Source of the DNA: Portulaca oleracea
Taxonomy: Eukaryota; Streptophyta; Magnoliopsida; Caryophyllales; Portulacaceae
Assembly: GCA_029582165.1 (NCBI GenBank)
Contig: CM055868.1
Coordinates: 13,436,001-13,500,000 of the forward strand
Direction: 5' to 3'
Length of the DNA stretch: 64,000 bases
In this document: positions 22,991 to 34,704 of the stretch, one piece after another
Layout: each line of letters begins with the position of its first letter
How positions within the stretch are numbered: position 1 is the first letter of the stretch
Program-made: the position numbers and the translations under genes
Notes under the pieces: generated by a model
The model's database searches: none
Seen by the model: the letters and a program-made list of their open reading frames with translations, nothing else
What the model was told of the DNA's origin: nothing

Positions 22991-24739
22991 CTATAGGACC
23001 CCAAAAAAGGAGAAGGTTGTACACCTTTCTTTTGCTTGTTGCCCAACATCGTTTGTGATTAGGAGCCTACTAAGTTTGTTTGGTCCTTAAATAAGGATAT
23101 TTTTATTCTTAAAATAAATTCTTTTCCTTTGATTCTTTATGTACCTTATTCGTGTTAATTCATTCAAAGTGCAATCTGTTCAGTTTAACGATGTTAAATC
23201 ATATCAAGCTCGGATCCAAATTGCGACTCTAAGGGGCATTAGGGTCACTGGACTGAGAGCTAGGCCATGCAGCCTTGGTAGGGGTCAGGCCAAGGACCAA
23301 GTGGTGCCCTGCCCTGTTGATAGGGGATAGAAACCAGTCATGGCCGCATGACCTTGGTAGGGTTCTATTCCCATTTCTCTTGGGTTGGCTCTTCAATGTG
23401 GATGCCAGGGAAGATATTGATCCATTAAACTGAAACGATGAACATAAGAGGTGAGTTATACAAATTAAGGTGCAAAAGGAGTCGCCAGAGTTGATTTAAA
23501 GAAATCAACCAACCAAAAAAATAAATAAACTCCGGTCTACAAACCCGAATTCTGAGCCCGGGGGTAAGGTTAGAATCCATGAATTAAAGAACTATCAGAA
23601 TCGCCTGCTTTAAAAACAGACTATGCTAAGATCAAATCTAAAATGAAAGAGAGCGGGGAGAAGTTTAAAAGGTTTCACAATATCATATTCACGTCATACA
23701 AGTATAGTGTTTATTTACAAAATAATGCACAAAAATGATCAACAATATGATTACATGATTATGAAATGACAAACAAACAAATGATCAAACCTTGCTTAAT
23801 CACAAGTGCTAAAGGAGAGGACGAAGAACCGAAACGAGTGCGTTGGGTAGCTTCGAATACCAATACCACGGTAACTTTAAGGCTTTTATATGAGCATATA
23901 GGAGAGGAATTTTGAGAGAAAAGTAGAGGATGATTTTTTATGAATTCAGTGGTGAGAATGAGAAGTATTTATAGATGGAAGAGGGGGTGTCATCATGGAA
24001 GGAAGGGGGGCATGATCCCCATTTCATGCCCCTAATCACCATCAAGGCCGCATAGGCTTTGACTTTGCATGAGTCAAAGGCACCATGGCAAAGATCGGGG
24101 GACTAGCTAGTGGATGCGACGCGAGAAAATCTGATTTAAACTATGTAGGCCATGGGACCACTAGCAATAGTCACGCGGATTGGTGACGAGGCAAGGCGCA
24201 GGAATCCGAGTTAAACGGTGTGGGCCATGCGACCATGACAGTGTTCATGGGCATGTTTGCGCGCTAGCCCTGCTCTGTGACTTAGCCAAGGCCATATGGC
24301 CATGACAGTCTCTGTGGGGCCTGCACAGCCAAGGCCATGCGACCTTGGCAGCCTGTTCTAGGCTTGGAAACTAGTCAAGGCCGCATGGCCTTGGCGTTAC
24401 ACTAGTTCAATTTCAAACTACCATAGCTCCTTCAATTGGACTCCGATTGAGGCAATTCAAAAAATGTTGGAAAGCTTATGATGTGTACTTTACCGTCATA
24501 AAAATAAATAAGGACAATGAGACTTGTGGAAAAAATGATATTCAAGATAGTGAGCTCATATATATGGAAAGGGTGGAAAATGAATGCTTTTGTGGTGGGT
24601 TGGCCTAGTGGCTTTTGATTGAGCCCAGTGGCTTTTGATTAAGAAAGGCCCACTATCTTTTCATTCAATCTAGCCTCTTTTCTTGTTGACACCGGTTTAT
24701 TTTTTGTACACTTTCCTGGTACAAAACCCGGTGTCTACA
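22991..24739 (-). repeat. 5' LTR of the Tat-like gypsy element
   Basis: On the minus strand it starts TGTAGACACCGGG (at 24739) and runs to the primer-binding site at 22988, about 1.75 kb. A TATA box (minus TATAAATA, about 23967-23974) is near the middle. It contains eight short palindrome-like units related to AAGGCCGCATGGCCTTGG between 23262 and 24397. The right edge abuts copia RT sequence, so this element was inserted into a copia element. The partner LTR was not found, so the element is truncated or extends through unrecognised sequence. Confidence 0.7.
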
Positions 24740-24740
24740 G

Positions 24741-26680
24741 AAACAGACCGAGGACAATGGTCATACCTCCTCCTCTTGACCTCTTCCTCGATATACAAGA
24801 GATGAAGATTCAGGGTTGGTTGCCTATGTTGTCTATTGTTGAAGAAATGCCAGTGAATTTCGAGCCATCATTCTACAAAGAAGAATCTCATTCCATAATG
24901 GTTCTAGTTGTCTCTTAGCTATGCAAGAAGAGATGTAGAGGTTCCATAAGAATCAGACTTGGGAGTTATGTGAGCTTCCAAAGGGACGTCGAACCTTGAC
25001 AACTAAGTAGATATTTAAGAAGAAGGAAGAAATCCTCGGGTTTGAACATGCTAATGGAAAGCTTGTGTGGTTGTCTAAGGTTCCAAGCAATAGGGCAGAG
25101 TTGAATTCAATGAGGTATTCTCTCTTGGTGTTTGTCACACTTCCATTTATGTTCTACTATCTTTGGTTGCTCTTGATGATATACAGTCAGAACAAATGGA
25201 TGTGAAAAACGGCTTTTCTACATGATGACTTGGAGGAAGAAATATACTCCCTTCGTTCCATATTAAATGTCATAATTTTGACTTTCACGGTCTCCAATGT
25301 TATTTTTTAATTGATAATTTCTTATATAATATATTATTAACAATTGCAATATTATACTTTTATGATAGTATTTTTCGTTACGAATCTAATGGTGGTAATT
25401 TTATATAGCAACTCATTGTATATATTGAAAAATTTATGGTCAAAATTTTTAAAATTTGACTGCACAATTTCCAAAGACGACAGTTAATATGGAACGGAGG
25501 GAGTATATAAAACAACCCGAGGGATATGTGGTCCCAAACAAGCTCTACACCAATGTTATGAGAGGATTGACTCCTTCATGTTGAGCCATAGCTACACCCG
25601 ATGTAGATGTGACTCTAGTGTGTATTTTGAGAAGATTGGTGATTCAACGGTCTACTTATTATATGTTGATGACATGCTTATTGCCTCCAAGGATAAGTCT
25701 CTGATTGACAGGTTGAAATCCCAACATAGAAGTGACTTCGAGATGAAGGATATTGATGCTATTAAGAAGATCCTAAGTATGAAGATTTTGAGAGATCAAA
25801 AGGTTGGTAAGCTCTACTTATCTCAGAAGAAATACATTGAGAAAACACGTTCTCAGTTCAATATGAGCAATTGAAAGCCTGTATCTACTCTTTTTGATGC
25901 TCATCTCAAACTTAGTGCGTGCAGAGCTTGTAGTCCTCGATCTAAGGAGGAATCTGATGCAACGTCTAGCATTCCATATCCTAGTGTTGTTGGGAGTCTT
26001 ATGGATGCTACGGTGTACACTATACATGACTTGGATCATATAGTTAGCATGGTGAGGTGATGCTTGCATTGTCCGGGGAAGGAACATTGGAATCGGGTTA
26101 ATTGGATTCTTCGCTATTTAAAGGGTATCACAGATCGTGGTTTGGTCTTTCATAGTAGTAGTGTCGCCTATAATGATGTCGTTGGATATGTTGATTCTGA
26201 TTATGCAGGAGACCTTGATAGAAGGTTATCTTTATCTAGTTATATTTTCACCTTGTATGTTGATGTTATCTTTTGGAAGGCATCCTTACAACCTGTTGCA
26301 ACTCTGTCAACTATTAAAGCTCAATACATCGCTGCAATAGAAAGAGTTAAGGAAGCTAGTTGGCTTCGTGGTCTTCTTATTGAGCTTCGTGTTACACAAG
26401 GTGTTACTTGTGTCTATTTTGATAGTCAAAGTGCGATTCACTTCACCAAGAATGATTCATATCATTTCAAGACCAAGCATATTAGTAGTGTAAAGTATCA
26501 CTTCACTCGCAACATAGTTGCAATTGGTGAAATAATGGTGAACAAGGTTCAAACGTATGACAATCCTGGAGACATGCTCACCAAACCAGTACCCATTGCT
26601 AAATTTGAGCGTTGCGTAGAATTAGTATTCGGGGTTGCTGACCCTTCGGGGTTGTCTCCTTGGTGGGGGACATTAAGAAA
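24741..26680 (+). pseudogene. Ty1/copia reverse transcriptase and RNase H remnant
   Basis: In order: an RT start region with WELCELPKGRRTLTTK in a frameshifted frame (about 24960-25010), QMDVK-like text near 25195, then after a MITE YVDDMLIASKDKSLI (25660-25710, catalytic YVDD), FEMKDIDAIKKILSMKIL, and RNase H blocks GYVDSDYAGDLDRR (about 26187-26230), LSTIKAQYIAA, TKHIS, and DMLTKPVP at its end (about 26571-26600). Integrase and gag are absent on the left because the Tat-like LTR abuts at 24739. Stops, frameshifts and the MITE at 25247-25503 make it non-functional. Confidence 0.9.
25247..25503. mobile_element. Stowaway MITE inserted in copia RT
   Basis: TIR CTCCCTTCGTTCCAT...ATGGAACGGAGGGAG with TA target duplications at 25245-25246 and 25504-25505. 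It interrupts the RT between EEIY and KQPEGY. Same family as 4990-5250. Confidence 0.95.
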
Positions 26681-26739
26681 CAACAGTCAGAGTTATCTTT
26701 TTTCGGACCAGAGATTGGATCATGGTCTAAGGTGGAGAT

Positions 26740-27043
26740 TGTTATGTATATGTCTCATTGGATCCTCTATGGTGGGAATTGTTTACAAAGTCTTTCCATA
26801 TTGCTATGGTGAGAATTGTTCATCAAAACTTGCCATATTACTCCATGAACAATCTTTCCATATTCTAGATCAAAATTTGTGTATAAATAGAGATAGCTAC
26901 TGTGGGCTTCAACTATCAACTCATCACACATCAAAGAGAGAGTAGCAAATATTTATACAATTGTGCGAGAGCTGTTTGTATTTACGTACCTTGAGTGCTT
27001 TGATGGCGTTTCATCCCTTACTAGTCCATCTTTGTACTCCCAA

Positions 27044-27108
<65 letters not shown>

Positions 27109-27190
27109 TGTTCTTTAATCTTCATCAAAGCATACATTTGTGATTGTGATCACCATTTACTCATCTTTTCAAATAGTTGAATTTTTCTAG
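26740..27190 (+). repeat. 3' LTR of the copia remnant (right edge approximate)
   Basis: A polypurine tract AAGGTGGAGAT is followed by TGTTATGTATATG at 26740. A TATAAATA lies at 26882-26889. A GA microsatellite occupies about 27043-27102. The right end was not resolved because no second LTR is in view. Confidence 0.7.
27043..27102 (+). repeat. GA microsatellite
   Basis: Run of GA units inside the copia LTR. A poly Arg-Glu ORF over it is an artefact. Confidence 0.95.
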
Positions 27191-28317
27191 TAGTCGCCAT
27201 CCGTGAGTTTTTCTTCTCGTTCTTCAGTTTCTCATGTAAATCATTTCTCCTTTATTTCTAGCTTGCATTGTTTACTTGAGACTCAATGCTATACCGAAAT
27301 TTTGCTTATATCCTAAAATTTTTAGATGAGTACAATCACAAATGTACAACGTATCGGATAATGGTATTGGGAATATATTGTCAAAGGTTGTGTTTTTCAT
27401 TTGTCGAGCAAGACAATATGTATATGGTACTCCATTTTCTATGGCTAGAATCAAACTTGTGTTCGTTTCTCTTGCTTAATTTTGAAAATAAACGGTGACA
27501 AATTTTAATGTTTTTCACAAGAGGAACCAGAAAGATTATTTAGCAAGAAGTGCAAAGGGACCCTATGCACTTTTTTTAGTTATGAGTTTCCCAATATTTC
27601 ACTACCTTTGCTTTAAAAATTTAGTTAACTATAGTTTGGCTTTGTCGATCGATATGGGTTCTCACCATTTGCATCATTAAGATCAAATGATATTTAGTTT
27701 TGACTGAGTTCAACGGTTGAGTACGTTGTTATCGTGTGATTATGAGGTCGTCAATCCAAGTTTTAGAAATAGCCGATACCTCACGGAACGAACATTTTTA
27801 TAACGTGAAGGCTCACCTAATATGTTAAATAAATATCCTTTCAATTGTTTCCCGTAGCATTTAGGCAACCATTGGTGAGAATGCAGAAATGAGACATCAT
27901 ATATATATATATATACACACATATATATAGATATCAAATCACACGTGAACAAGACATGAATGAACAAAATAAGAGATGGTGAAGGAGCCCTTGTTAATCC
28001 AACACCAATCATATCCATAAGCCAATAAATCACCACCCAACACGTAGACCATCGTGTATAACTGCGTAAAAAAAGACTAAATATGTCATCTTTCGAAGCC
28101 AACAAAAAACATATCTTAAGATTATCCGATTGGACACCATGTTTTGAGTGACACGTCATTATTGCTCATTATTGGTCCCATGATAAATACCGACCTTTTA
28201 ATAGAATCCTCAAAGGAGTAGTGCTATAGTTTGCTACTTATTTATTGGAGAGGGGAGACCATATTTATAAGCTTGCTCCCGAAGGCTCTCATGGCCGGGT
28301 GCTCCTAAATAATATTA
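27191..28317. other. Intergenic DNA, nothing recognised
   Basis: Contains a TA-rich stretch near 27900-27935. Several ORFs of 60-139 codons have no family motifs. No terminal repeats or RNA genes found. Confidence 0.45.
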
Positions 28318-28845
28318 AGGATTTTTTGACGTTAATATATTAAGTTTTGTGGTATTGGACAATAATTCACTGAATTTTGAGGGGTGTTTAACAATAATGC
28401 GCCCGAAACAATTTCAACGGTGGATGACTTTGTGGCGATCTTAAGTGACAGACCAAGAAGATGAATAAACTAAATAATTTCTAAATTTATGACATATCAG
28501 CTAATCTATACAAGTAAAGGTCATTTTATACAATTATATCAACAATCTATCAACGGAAACACGTTTAAATAAATGTGATTTTATATTTTTTTTACTCTTT
28601 TCAAAATTGTTTCTCTTTGTTTATATATGGATTGGCTAACATGTCATAAATTAAATATTTTTTGATCAATTCATCTCCTCTACGTACCACGTAGGATTGT
28701 CACTAAGTCAGTCATTGCCAAAATCGTTCGTGGTGCATTATTGTTCAGCAACCCCAATGTGCAGTGTATTATTGTGCAATGTCAAAGTTCATTGTATTAT
28801 TGTCCAATACGCCAAAAGTTTAGTATATTAGCATCCAAAAACCCT
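28318..28845. mobile_element. Fold-back MITE, copy A
   Basis: Left arm starts AGGATTTTTTGACG with GGTATTGGACAATAATTCA. The right arm is its diverged reverse complement (TGTATTATTGTCCAATACG ... CATCCAAAAACCCT). Related to copies B-E through the word ATTGGACAATAAT. Target duplication not resolved. Confidence 0.7.
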
Positions 28846-29595
28846 AACACTAATTAATATTTCCGGTTTAGTTATATTATTAATCATAAAAATTAAGACC
28901 AACATTTTAAAATATCACCTAAATGAGTTATGAAATGTTAAATGTAATAGTGTTATTTTTAATTATATAATGTTCAGAGAACTTATTCTAACTATTATTC
29001 TATAAAAAAAGAAGTAGAGGATATTTATAACTTTTCGTAATTTTTGGTAATTTTTGTCAAATTTACCATAATATATCAAAATTAAATTTTTCCTTTTTTC
29101 TAAACTTTGATTAATTCTGGTAAATTTCGGTGAGAATCGGTAAAATTAGCTTACCCGTAAATTTGACAATGCCTGATGTATTATTGTGTTTTGTAATTCT
29201 AATTTTAATATACTAGTTTGAATCATAATTGTTGTTAAATATAAAATTGAGATAAAACCCCCTCCTGCTTAATTTATTATCCTGTTTTTAATTCTAATTT
29301 CATTATACTATTTTTAGTCATATTTTTTTGCTAAATCTATATATTTATAATGACAATCTATGTGGGACCCAGCAAATATTGCAACGAGAGCATTTCAAGG
29401 AGTCTCAACCAATCACAATTAAGAAAAAAAGGACCCAATCTTTAATAATTTTTGTTTTATTATTTTCAACCGAATTTTAATATAAACCTAAGCTGCTTGG
29501 GACTCTGACACCAATTACAGCTGTTCCATAACTGTTTTAAATTTAATTTTATTTTAGAATTAAAAAAAACTATTACAAATCTGGATAACATTTCC

Positions 29596-30286
29596 AACTT
29601 TAAATGGGGTTGTGATCCTGGACACCGATGGATCTGGAAAGGGGTGGAGGCTACAGCTATTGGGGATTACAATGCGACAGCTGGATATACATGGAGCCTA
29701 GGGATTAAGGATGAAGAAGCTTGGGCCTCCATTATTTGGAATCCTCTTACAATCCCACGACATTCATTCATCACTTGGGTCCTGCTGCATGGGAAACTAC
29801 CTGTAAGAGCTAGAACAGCGCGCTGGCAAACTAATGGTAACCCACTATGTCCATACTGTGATTCGGATACTGAAACGATCGACCACCTTTTTCTTGAGTG
29901 CGAATTTGGGAAGGAGGTGAGACAGGCTATGAGGCATTGGAAGCTGGGTAACCTGTCAACCACCCAGGACTGGAAACACCGGTTAAGCGACCTCCGAAAT
30001 GCAAGTAAAGAAACTCATCTGAACTGCGCTTTTCTCACAGCATATGTCTACCACATCTGGACAGAAAGAAACAACCGAGTTCACAAAACACGAAATGCAA
30101 CCCCTCAAGTGATAGTACAGTTGGTGAAAAATGCGGTAGTGAACAAGGTCCTTCTGGCATCAAAAACTAGGAAAAAATACAGAAGCCTAGTAGACACAGT
30201 TCTCTGTATGTGATTGTTTGAGGGGCCTATCCCAAGCTCTTTGTAAACTACGTTTATGATTGTAATATATAACCTGTTTTCTTGTG

Positions 30287-30289
<3 letters not shown>
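29596..30289 (+). pseudogene. LINE 3' end with zinc-binding (zf-RVT) domain
   Basis: The reading frame to the stop at 30213 contains WGCDPGHRWIWK, then WNPLTIPRHSFITWVLLHGK, then CPYCDSDTETIDHLFLEC, the C-x2-C-x7-H-x4-C zinc-binding signature of the domain following RT in plant LINEs, and a W-ERNNRVH motif near the end. A short 3' UTR runs to the TA repeat at about 30290. It is 5'-truncated, and the neighbouring duplicated unit at 30850-30945 lacks it, which shows the insertion point. Confidence 0.85.

Positions 30290-30331
<42 letters not shown>
30290..30331 (+). repeat. TA microsatellite
   Basis: Uninterrupted TA run at the end of the LINE insertion. A second TA run is at 30912-30945 in the sister unit. 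Confidence 0.95.
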
Positions 30332-30338
<7 letters not shown>

Positions 30339-30545
30339 AGAAATCATTGTGGGTCTCGCAAAATAGAGCCACGGGAGTCATTGTAGGGGAATTGGTCAAT
30401 CATAACGTATAAAATTATATTTTTTTAACTATTTTTATTTTTTTTTAATTTCAATCCAGATTTTATTTCAAAATTAAAAAAACCAGAAAGTATCACTAAT
30501 CCTTGACTGCTTTGGACTCTGAATTAAATTATTTTGGTGTTGCCT

Positions 30546-30571
30546 ATAATAATAATAACAACAACAACAAC

Positions 30572-30613
<42 letters not shown>
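30546..30613 (+). repeat. AAT microsatellite
   Basis: AAT/AAC run that generates poly-Asn and poly-Ile ORFs. The sister unit has a matching AAT run at 31161-31199. Confidence 0.95.
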
Positions 30614-30616
<3 letters not shown>

Positions 30617-30909
30617 AATAATAACAATCTATATATTTATAATGACAATCTATGTGGAACCCAACAAATACTGCAACGAGAGCGTTTCAAGGATTCTCAA
30701 CCAATCACAATTAAGAAAAAAAAGGACCCAATTTTTAATAATTTTTGTTTTATTTTTAACCTGATTTTATTATAAACCTAAGCTGCTTGGGAATCTGACA
30801 CCAATTACAGTTGTTCCATAATTGTTTTAAATTTAATTTTATTTTAGAATTAAAAAAAACTATTACAAATCTCATACGGCTTTTGACTTTGATAACGTTT
30901 CCAACTGTT

Positions 30910-30951
<42 letters not shown>

Positions 30952-31156
30952 AGAAATCATTGTGGGTCTCGCAAAATAGAGCCACGAGAGTGACTGTATG
31001 AGAATTGGCCAATCATAACGTATAAAATAATATTTTTTTACTATTTTCAATTTTTTTTAAATTTCAATCCATATTTTATTTCAAAATTAAAGAACTAGAA
31101 AGTATCACTAATCCTTGACTGCTTTGGACTCTGAATTAAATTATTTTAGTGTTGCC

Positions 31157-31199
<43 letters not shown>

Positions 31200-31632
31200 G
31201 TTTGTGTCATAAAATTTTACTATTACTTATATGTTAAAATTTCAGGTCAACGTAAGGAAGGATGATGCATCATGCAACTCCCCGTGGTCGACGTTCATTC
31301 ACATTTTAGGAAACTTTCTATTGCTGAATTACATGTTTTGTCGAAAAAATTTATCATGATGTTTTCCATGTAACAATTTCATTAATAATTCGTTTGGTTT
31401 ATCCATGACTTTTATAAAATTTCAAAAGTAGCTAATTGAGTTCGCTCCGTGCATCGCACTGGTTGAGGCCTAGTATATTATAATATAAATCATAGTTATA
31501 TTTCGTCTTAATTAACACCTTCTTTTTTACATTCATTAGATTGATGGTAACAATAATATTAATATTGAGATAAATTTTGTATTGACTATTCTGATCTGTT
31601 TATGAACTTATTTAACATTTATGTTATTTCTT

Positions 31633-32037
31633 AGGGTTTTTGGACATCAATAATACAAACTTTAGCGGTATTGGATATTAGTACTACAAATTATTTTCTT
31701 GAACACTAACAATACGAACTATTGACCTATTTTCCTCTAACAGTACATCGTCGAATTGTTATGATTTTAACTTATTGAAAAGATGATGTGGCTCCATAAT
31801 ATGTGACATGGAAGACATGTTAGTGTCCACGTCACATTTTCTACCCAACCTCCGCATTCCACATTTCACGTCATGGAGCCACGTCATCTTTCCTATGAGT
31901 TAAAACTGTAACAATTCGATCGTATACTGTTGGAGGAAAACAGGTCAATAGTTGGTACTATTAGTGTCCAAAAAAATAGTTTGTATTATTAATCTCCAAT
32001 ACCCCCAAAGTTGGAATCATTGGCGTCCAATAATCCT
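31633..32037. mobile_element. Fold-back MITE, copy B
   Basis: Left arm starts TAGGGTTTTTGGACATCAA. The right arm is its diverged complement, ending TTGGCGTCCAATAATCCTA. Internal mirrored words include GATGATGTGGCTCCAT and ATGGAGCCACGTCATC. Close relative of copy C. Confidence 0.82.
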
Positions 32038-32248
32038 ATTTCTTATGACTATTACTGCAATTTTTCGTATTAAAGGGGCATTACGTGAGCTATTCCTGCA
32101 AATTTAAGGATATTATTACGAAAATAGTAAATATCTTGCCGCAAGTATCCATCTTGCATGACGTGGTATATTCTGCATCACCTTTTTTTTAATTTGGTGT
32201 TAAAAATATTTTTCTCACATCCTAGGGACCTTTAATAAAAAAGTAAAA

Positions 32249-32652
32249 ATATTTTGGACATCAATAATACCAGCTTTGGGGGTGTTGGATATCATTAATA
32301 CAAATTATTTTCTTGGACACTAATAGTACCAACTATCATCATATTTTCCTCCAACAGTATACCGCCAGGTTGTTATAGTTTTAATTCATAAGAAAGATGA
32401 CGTGATTCCATATGGTCTGACATGGAAGGCATGTTAGTGTCCACGTCAACATTTTATATCCAAGCTCCACCTTCCATAACACACACTATGAAGCCACATA
32501 ATTTTTCCTATGAGTTAAAACCATAAGAACTCGGTGGTGTACTGTTGGAGGAAAATAGGCTGATAGTTGGTACTGCTAGTGTCCAATAAAATAGTTTGTA
32601 TTATTAGTGTCTAATACCCCCAAAGTTGATATTATTTAAGTCCAATAATCCT
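32249..32652. mobile_element. Fold-back MITE, copy C
   Basis: About 404 bp with the same arm layout as copy B: TTGGACATCAATAATACC on the left, GTCCAATAATCC on the right, and a shared central GGCATGTTAGTGTCCACGTC. B and C are about 210 bp apart in the same orientation. Confidence 0.82.
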
Positions 32653-33630
32653 TATATATATGAAGAGAAATAATAATTTTTTTAAAATAATACTTTTGAA
32701 ATTATCTAATTTGAAAATAAAAATTGAAAAATATTTTTTTAAAATGATATGTCTAATTTATTAAAAAAATACAAATTGTTTTGTAAAACACATTTTACTC
32801 AGCAATAAATAATGATATAAAAAGTCATTATGTTTTTCAATTTGTGAGTTTTCATTTTCTTCTTAAAATTATTTTTTATGCCATCAAAGAAAAAGTCATT
32901 ATTTATAGAAATTTTTGTAATTATATTTGAAAATCTTAGAATTTTTCTTTCAAAAGTATTAATTATTAATAGAATTTTTGAATATTTTTAAATTTTAAAT
33001 ATATATTTTGTACAAATATCTATTTTTAAATTTTCCTTCAAAAATAGATTTTAAATAGTTGAAAGAGTTAAGACTTTATTAATTTGTAATGTTTTTAACT
33101 TTATAAATTTTAATTTTTAAGATTTTTAATATTTTTCACGTACTTTTAAAAATTTTGAAATTATTTTTCATAAGAAAGTTTTTAATAAAAATATTTTGAA
33201 TATTTTAAATTTTAAATTTACTTTTCATAAAATAATCTTTAATAAACTTTTACTCAAAAATAAATAGTTGTAAAACTAAAATTTTTTTATTATTTTTTTG
33301 TTAATTTATAAATTTAGATTTATCAAAATGTTAATTGTTTTGTAAAGGTCCTTAAATTGTTGTTTACTGATTGAAAGTTTCCTATGAATTTTTTAATTTT
33401 CTTAATCATAATAGTAATGTGACACATATTTTTCCTTTTACAATAAAAATTGGGTGATTATGTGGATTTTCCATATCAAACAAAATGGTTATTAACCATC
33501 TGCCCGCAAGATATATTAATTCTCAATTCATGGACCACCAATAGCTGAGCCATCACATGCATATTATGGAGGCTATACTCATTCTTAGTTTTTTTTTTTA
33601 ATTTTGAAAACAACACATTGACATCATTTC

Positions 33631-33631
<1 letters not shown>
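32653..33631. other. Extremely AT-rich intergenic DNA
   Basis: Long A- and T-rich runs with words such as TTTTAAAT and AAAATATT. No ORF of interest and no terminal repeats. Confidence 0.55.

Positions 33632-33674
<43 letters not shown>
33632..33674 (+). repeat. ATT microsatellite
   Basis: ATT run directly left of fold-back copy D. A poly-Asn minus-strand ORF over it is an artefact. Confidence 0.95.
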
Positions 33675-34160
33675 GAGTTTTTGGACGCTAATATATTGTA
33701 CTGGGAGGAGTTGGAGAATAATGCAATTAATGTTTTTCTTGAACAATAATATATTTTACTTAAGGGGATGTTGGACAATAATACACTTGGTAGTTATTGT
33801 GACACCGGATGGCTCGGTAGCGGTATTATATGGTAGAATGTGGACGAAAAAATTAAAATCTTTATTAAATTAATATTATGTGAGCAAGTCTAAATAAGTA
33901 TGGATGAATACTTTACATTTTAAGAAAATAACACCATTAGGTTGGAGAAAATGTGAAGTAATAAGGTGTTTTTTTTTTCAAAAATAATTATTCATTTAGA
34001 CTTGCTCAAATGATATATTGACTTCATCACGATTTTTCCCCCCACATAGGAACCCCACTGAGTCATCTACTGCCAGAATAAGGTCGAGGTGCATTATTGT
34101 ACATCAACCTCAAAGTACAGTATATTATTGTACATGAAAAGGTTTGGTACATTATTGGAC
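33675..34160. mobile_element. Fold-back MITE, copy D
   Basis: Left arm GAGTTTTTGGACGCTAATA with two ACAATAATA words; right arm ending GGTACATTATTGGACAATAG. Layout is closest to copy A. Its right end merges with the left end of copy E. Confidence 0.65.
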
Positions 34161-34686
34161 AATAGTAATATGAACTTTAGGGGTATTGGCCGAAAATAAT
34201 ATCAACAATTTTGTTGGACATTGTTAATTACAACTATAGACCTATTTTCCAGCAATAGTATATCACCTAATTGGTATGTTCTGACTTACTAAAAAAATGA
34301 CGTGTCACCTAATTGTGTGAGCTAGAAGCTATAGCAAGTTGAAAAAAACGGTAACGGCTAGATTTTTTGTCAACTAAATAACATTAACCAACTTAACAAA
34401 ACAATAATATAAAAATAAAACATTAACTGTTTTTTAACTAAATTGGTCAACACTAATTAATTTGCAAGAAAAAGTGATTGTCAACCTTTTTTCCACTTGC
34501 TCCGCCCTCCTACCCAAGCAGTTAGGCGAGATTTCGTCTTTTCTTCAAGTTAAACATATACCAACTCGGTGTTATACTATTGGCAGAAAATAGGTATATA
34601 GTTGGTACCACTGGTGTCCGATACAATTATTGGTATTATTATTGTCCAACACCCCAAAATTGGTATTATCATTATCCAATAATCCT
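34150..34686. mobile_element. Fold-back MITE, copy E
   Basis: Left arm TATTGGCCGAAAATAATATC and GACCTATTTTCCAGCAATAG; right arm mirrored through CAGAAAATAGGTATATAG to TTATCCAATAATCC. Relative of B and C with a longer centre (about 34310-34550), perhaps a further insertion. Confidence 0.68.
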
Positions 34687-34704
34687 TATTATTATATACT
34701 ACAT

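Larger units (their letters stand above)
29335..31473 (+). mobile_element. Helitron-like element with repeated 5'-type units
   Basis: Four related ~300-bp units begin at about 29335, 30335, 30635 and 30948. Each has a TATAAT-A stretch then AATC-ATGTGGG-CC or AATCATTGTGGGTCTC, and each is preceded by a TA or AAT microsatellite. The right end shows the hairpin CCGTGCATCGCACTGG (31447-31462) followed by CTAG at 31470-31473 and T. A short hairpin followed by CTRR is the known Helitron 3' signature. No Rep/helicase gene is present, and a LINE 3' end lies inside the first unit. Confidence 0.5.

Noticed and set aside
26961..27143. Arg-Glu repeat ORF
   Set aside because: GA microsatellite in a copia LTR.
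27740..28159. 139-codon minus-strand ORF
   Set aside because: Passes through a TA-rich run and shows no domain, conserved motif or splice context; likely chance.
30503..30775. 90- and 76-codon ORFs with poly-Asn / poly-Ile
   Set aside because: AAT microsatellite inside the Helitron-like array; no start context or similarity.
33476..33778. 100-codon minus-strand ORF with poly-Asn
   Set aside because: ATT microsatellite next to a fold-back MITE.
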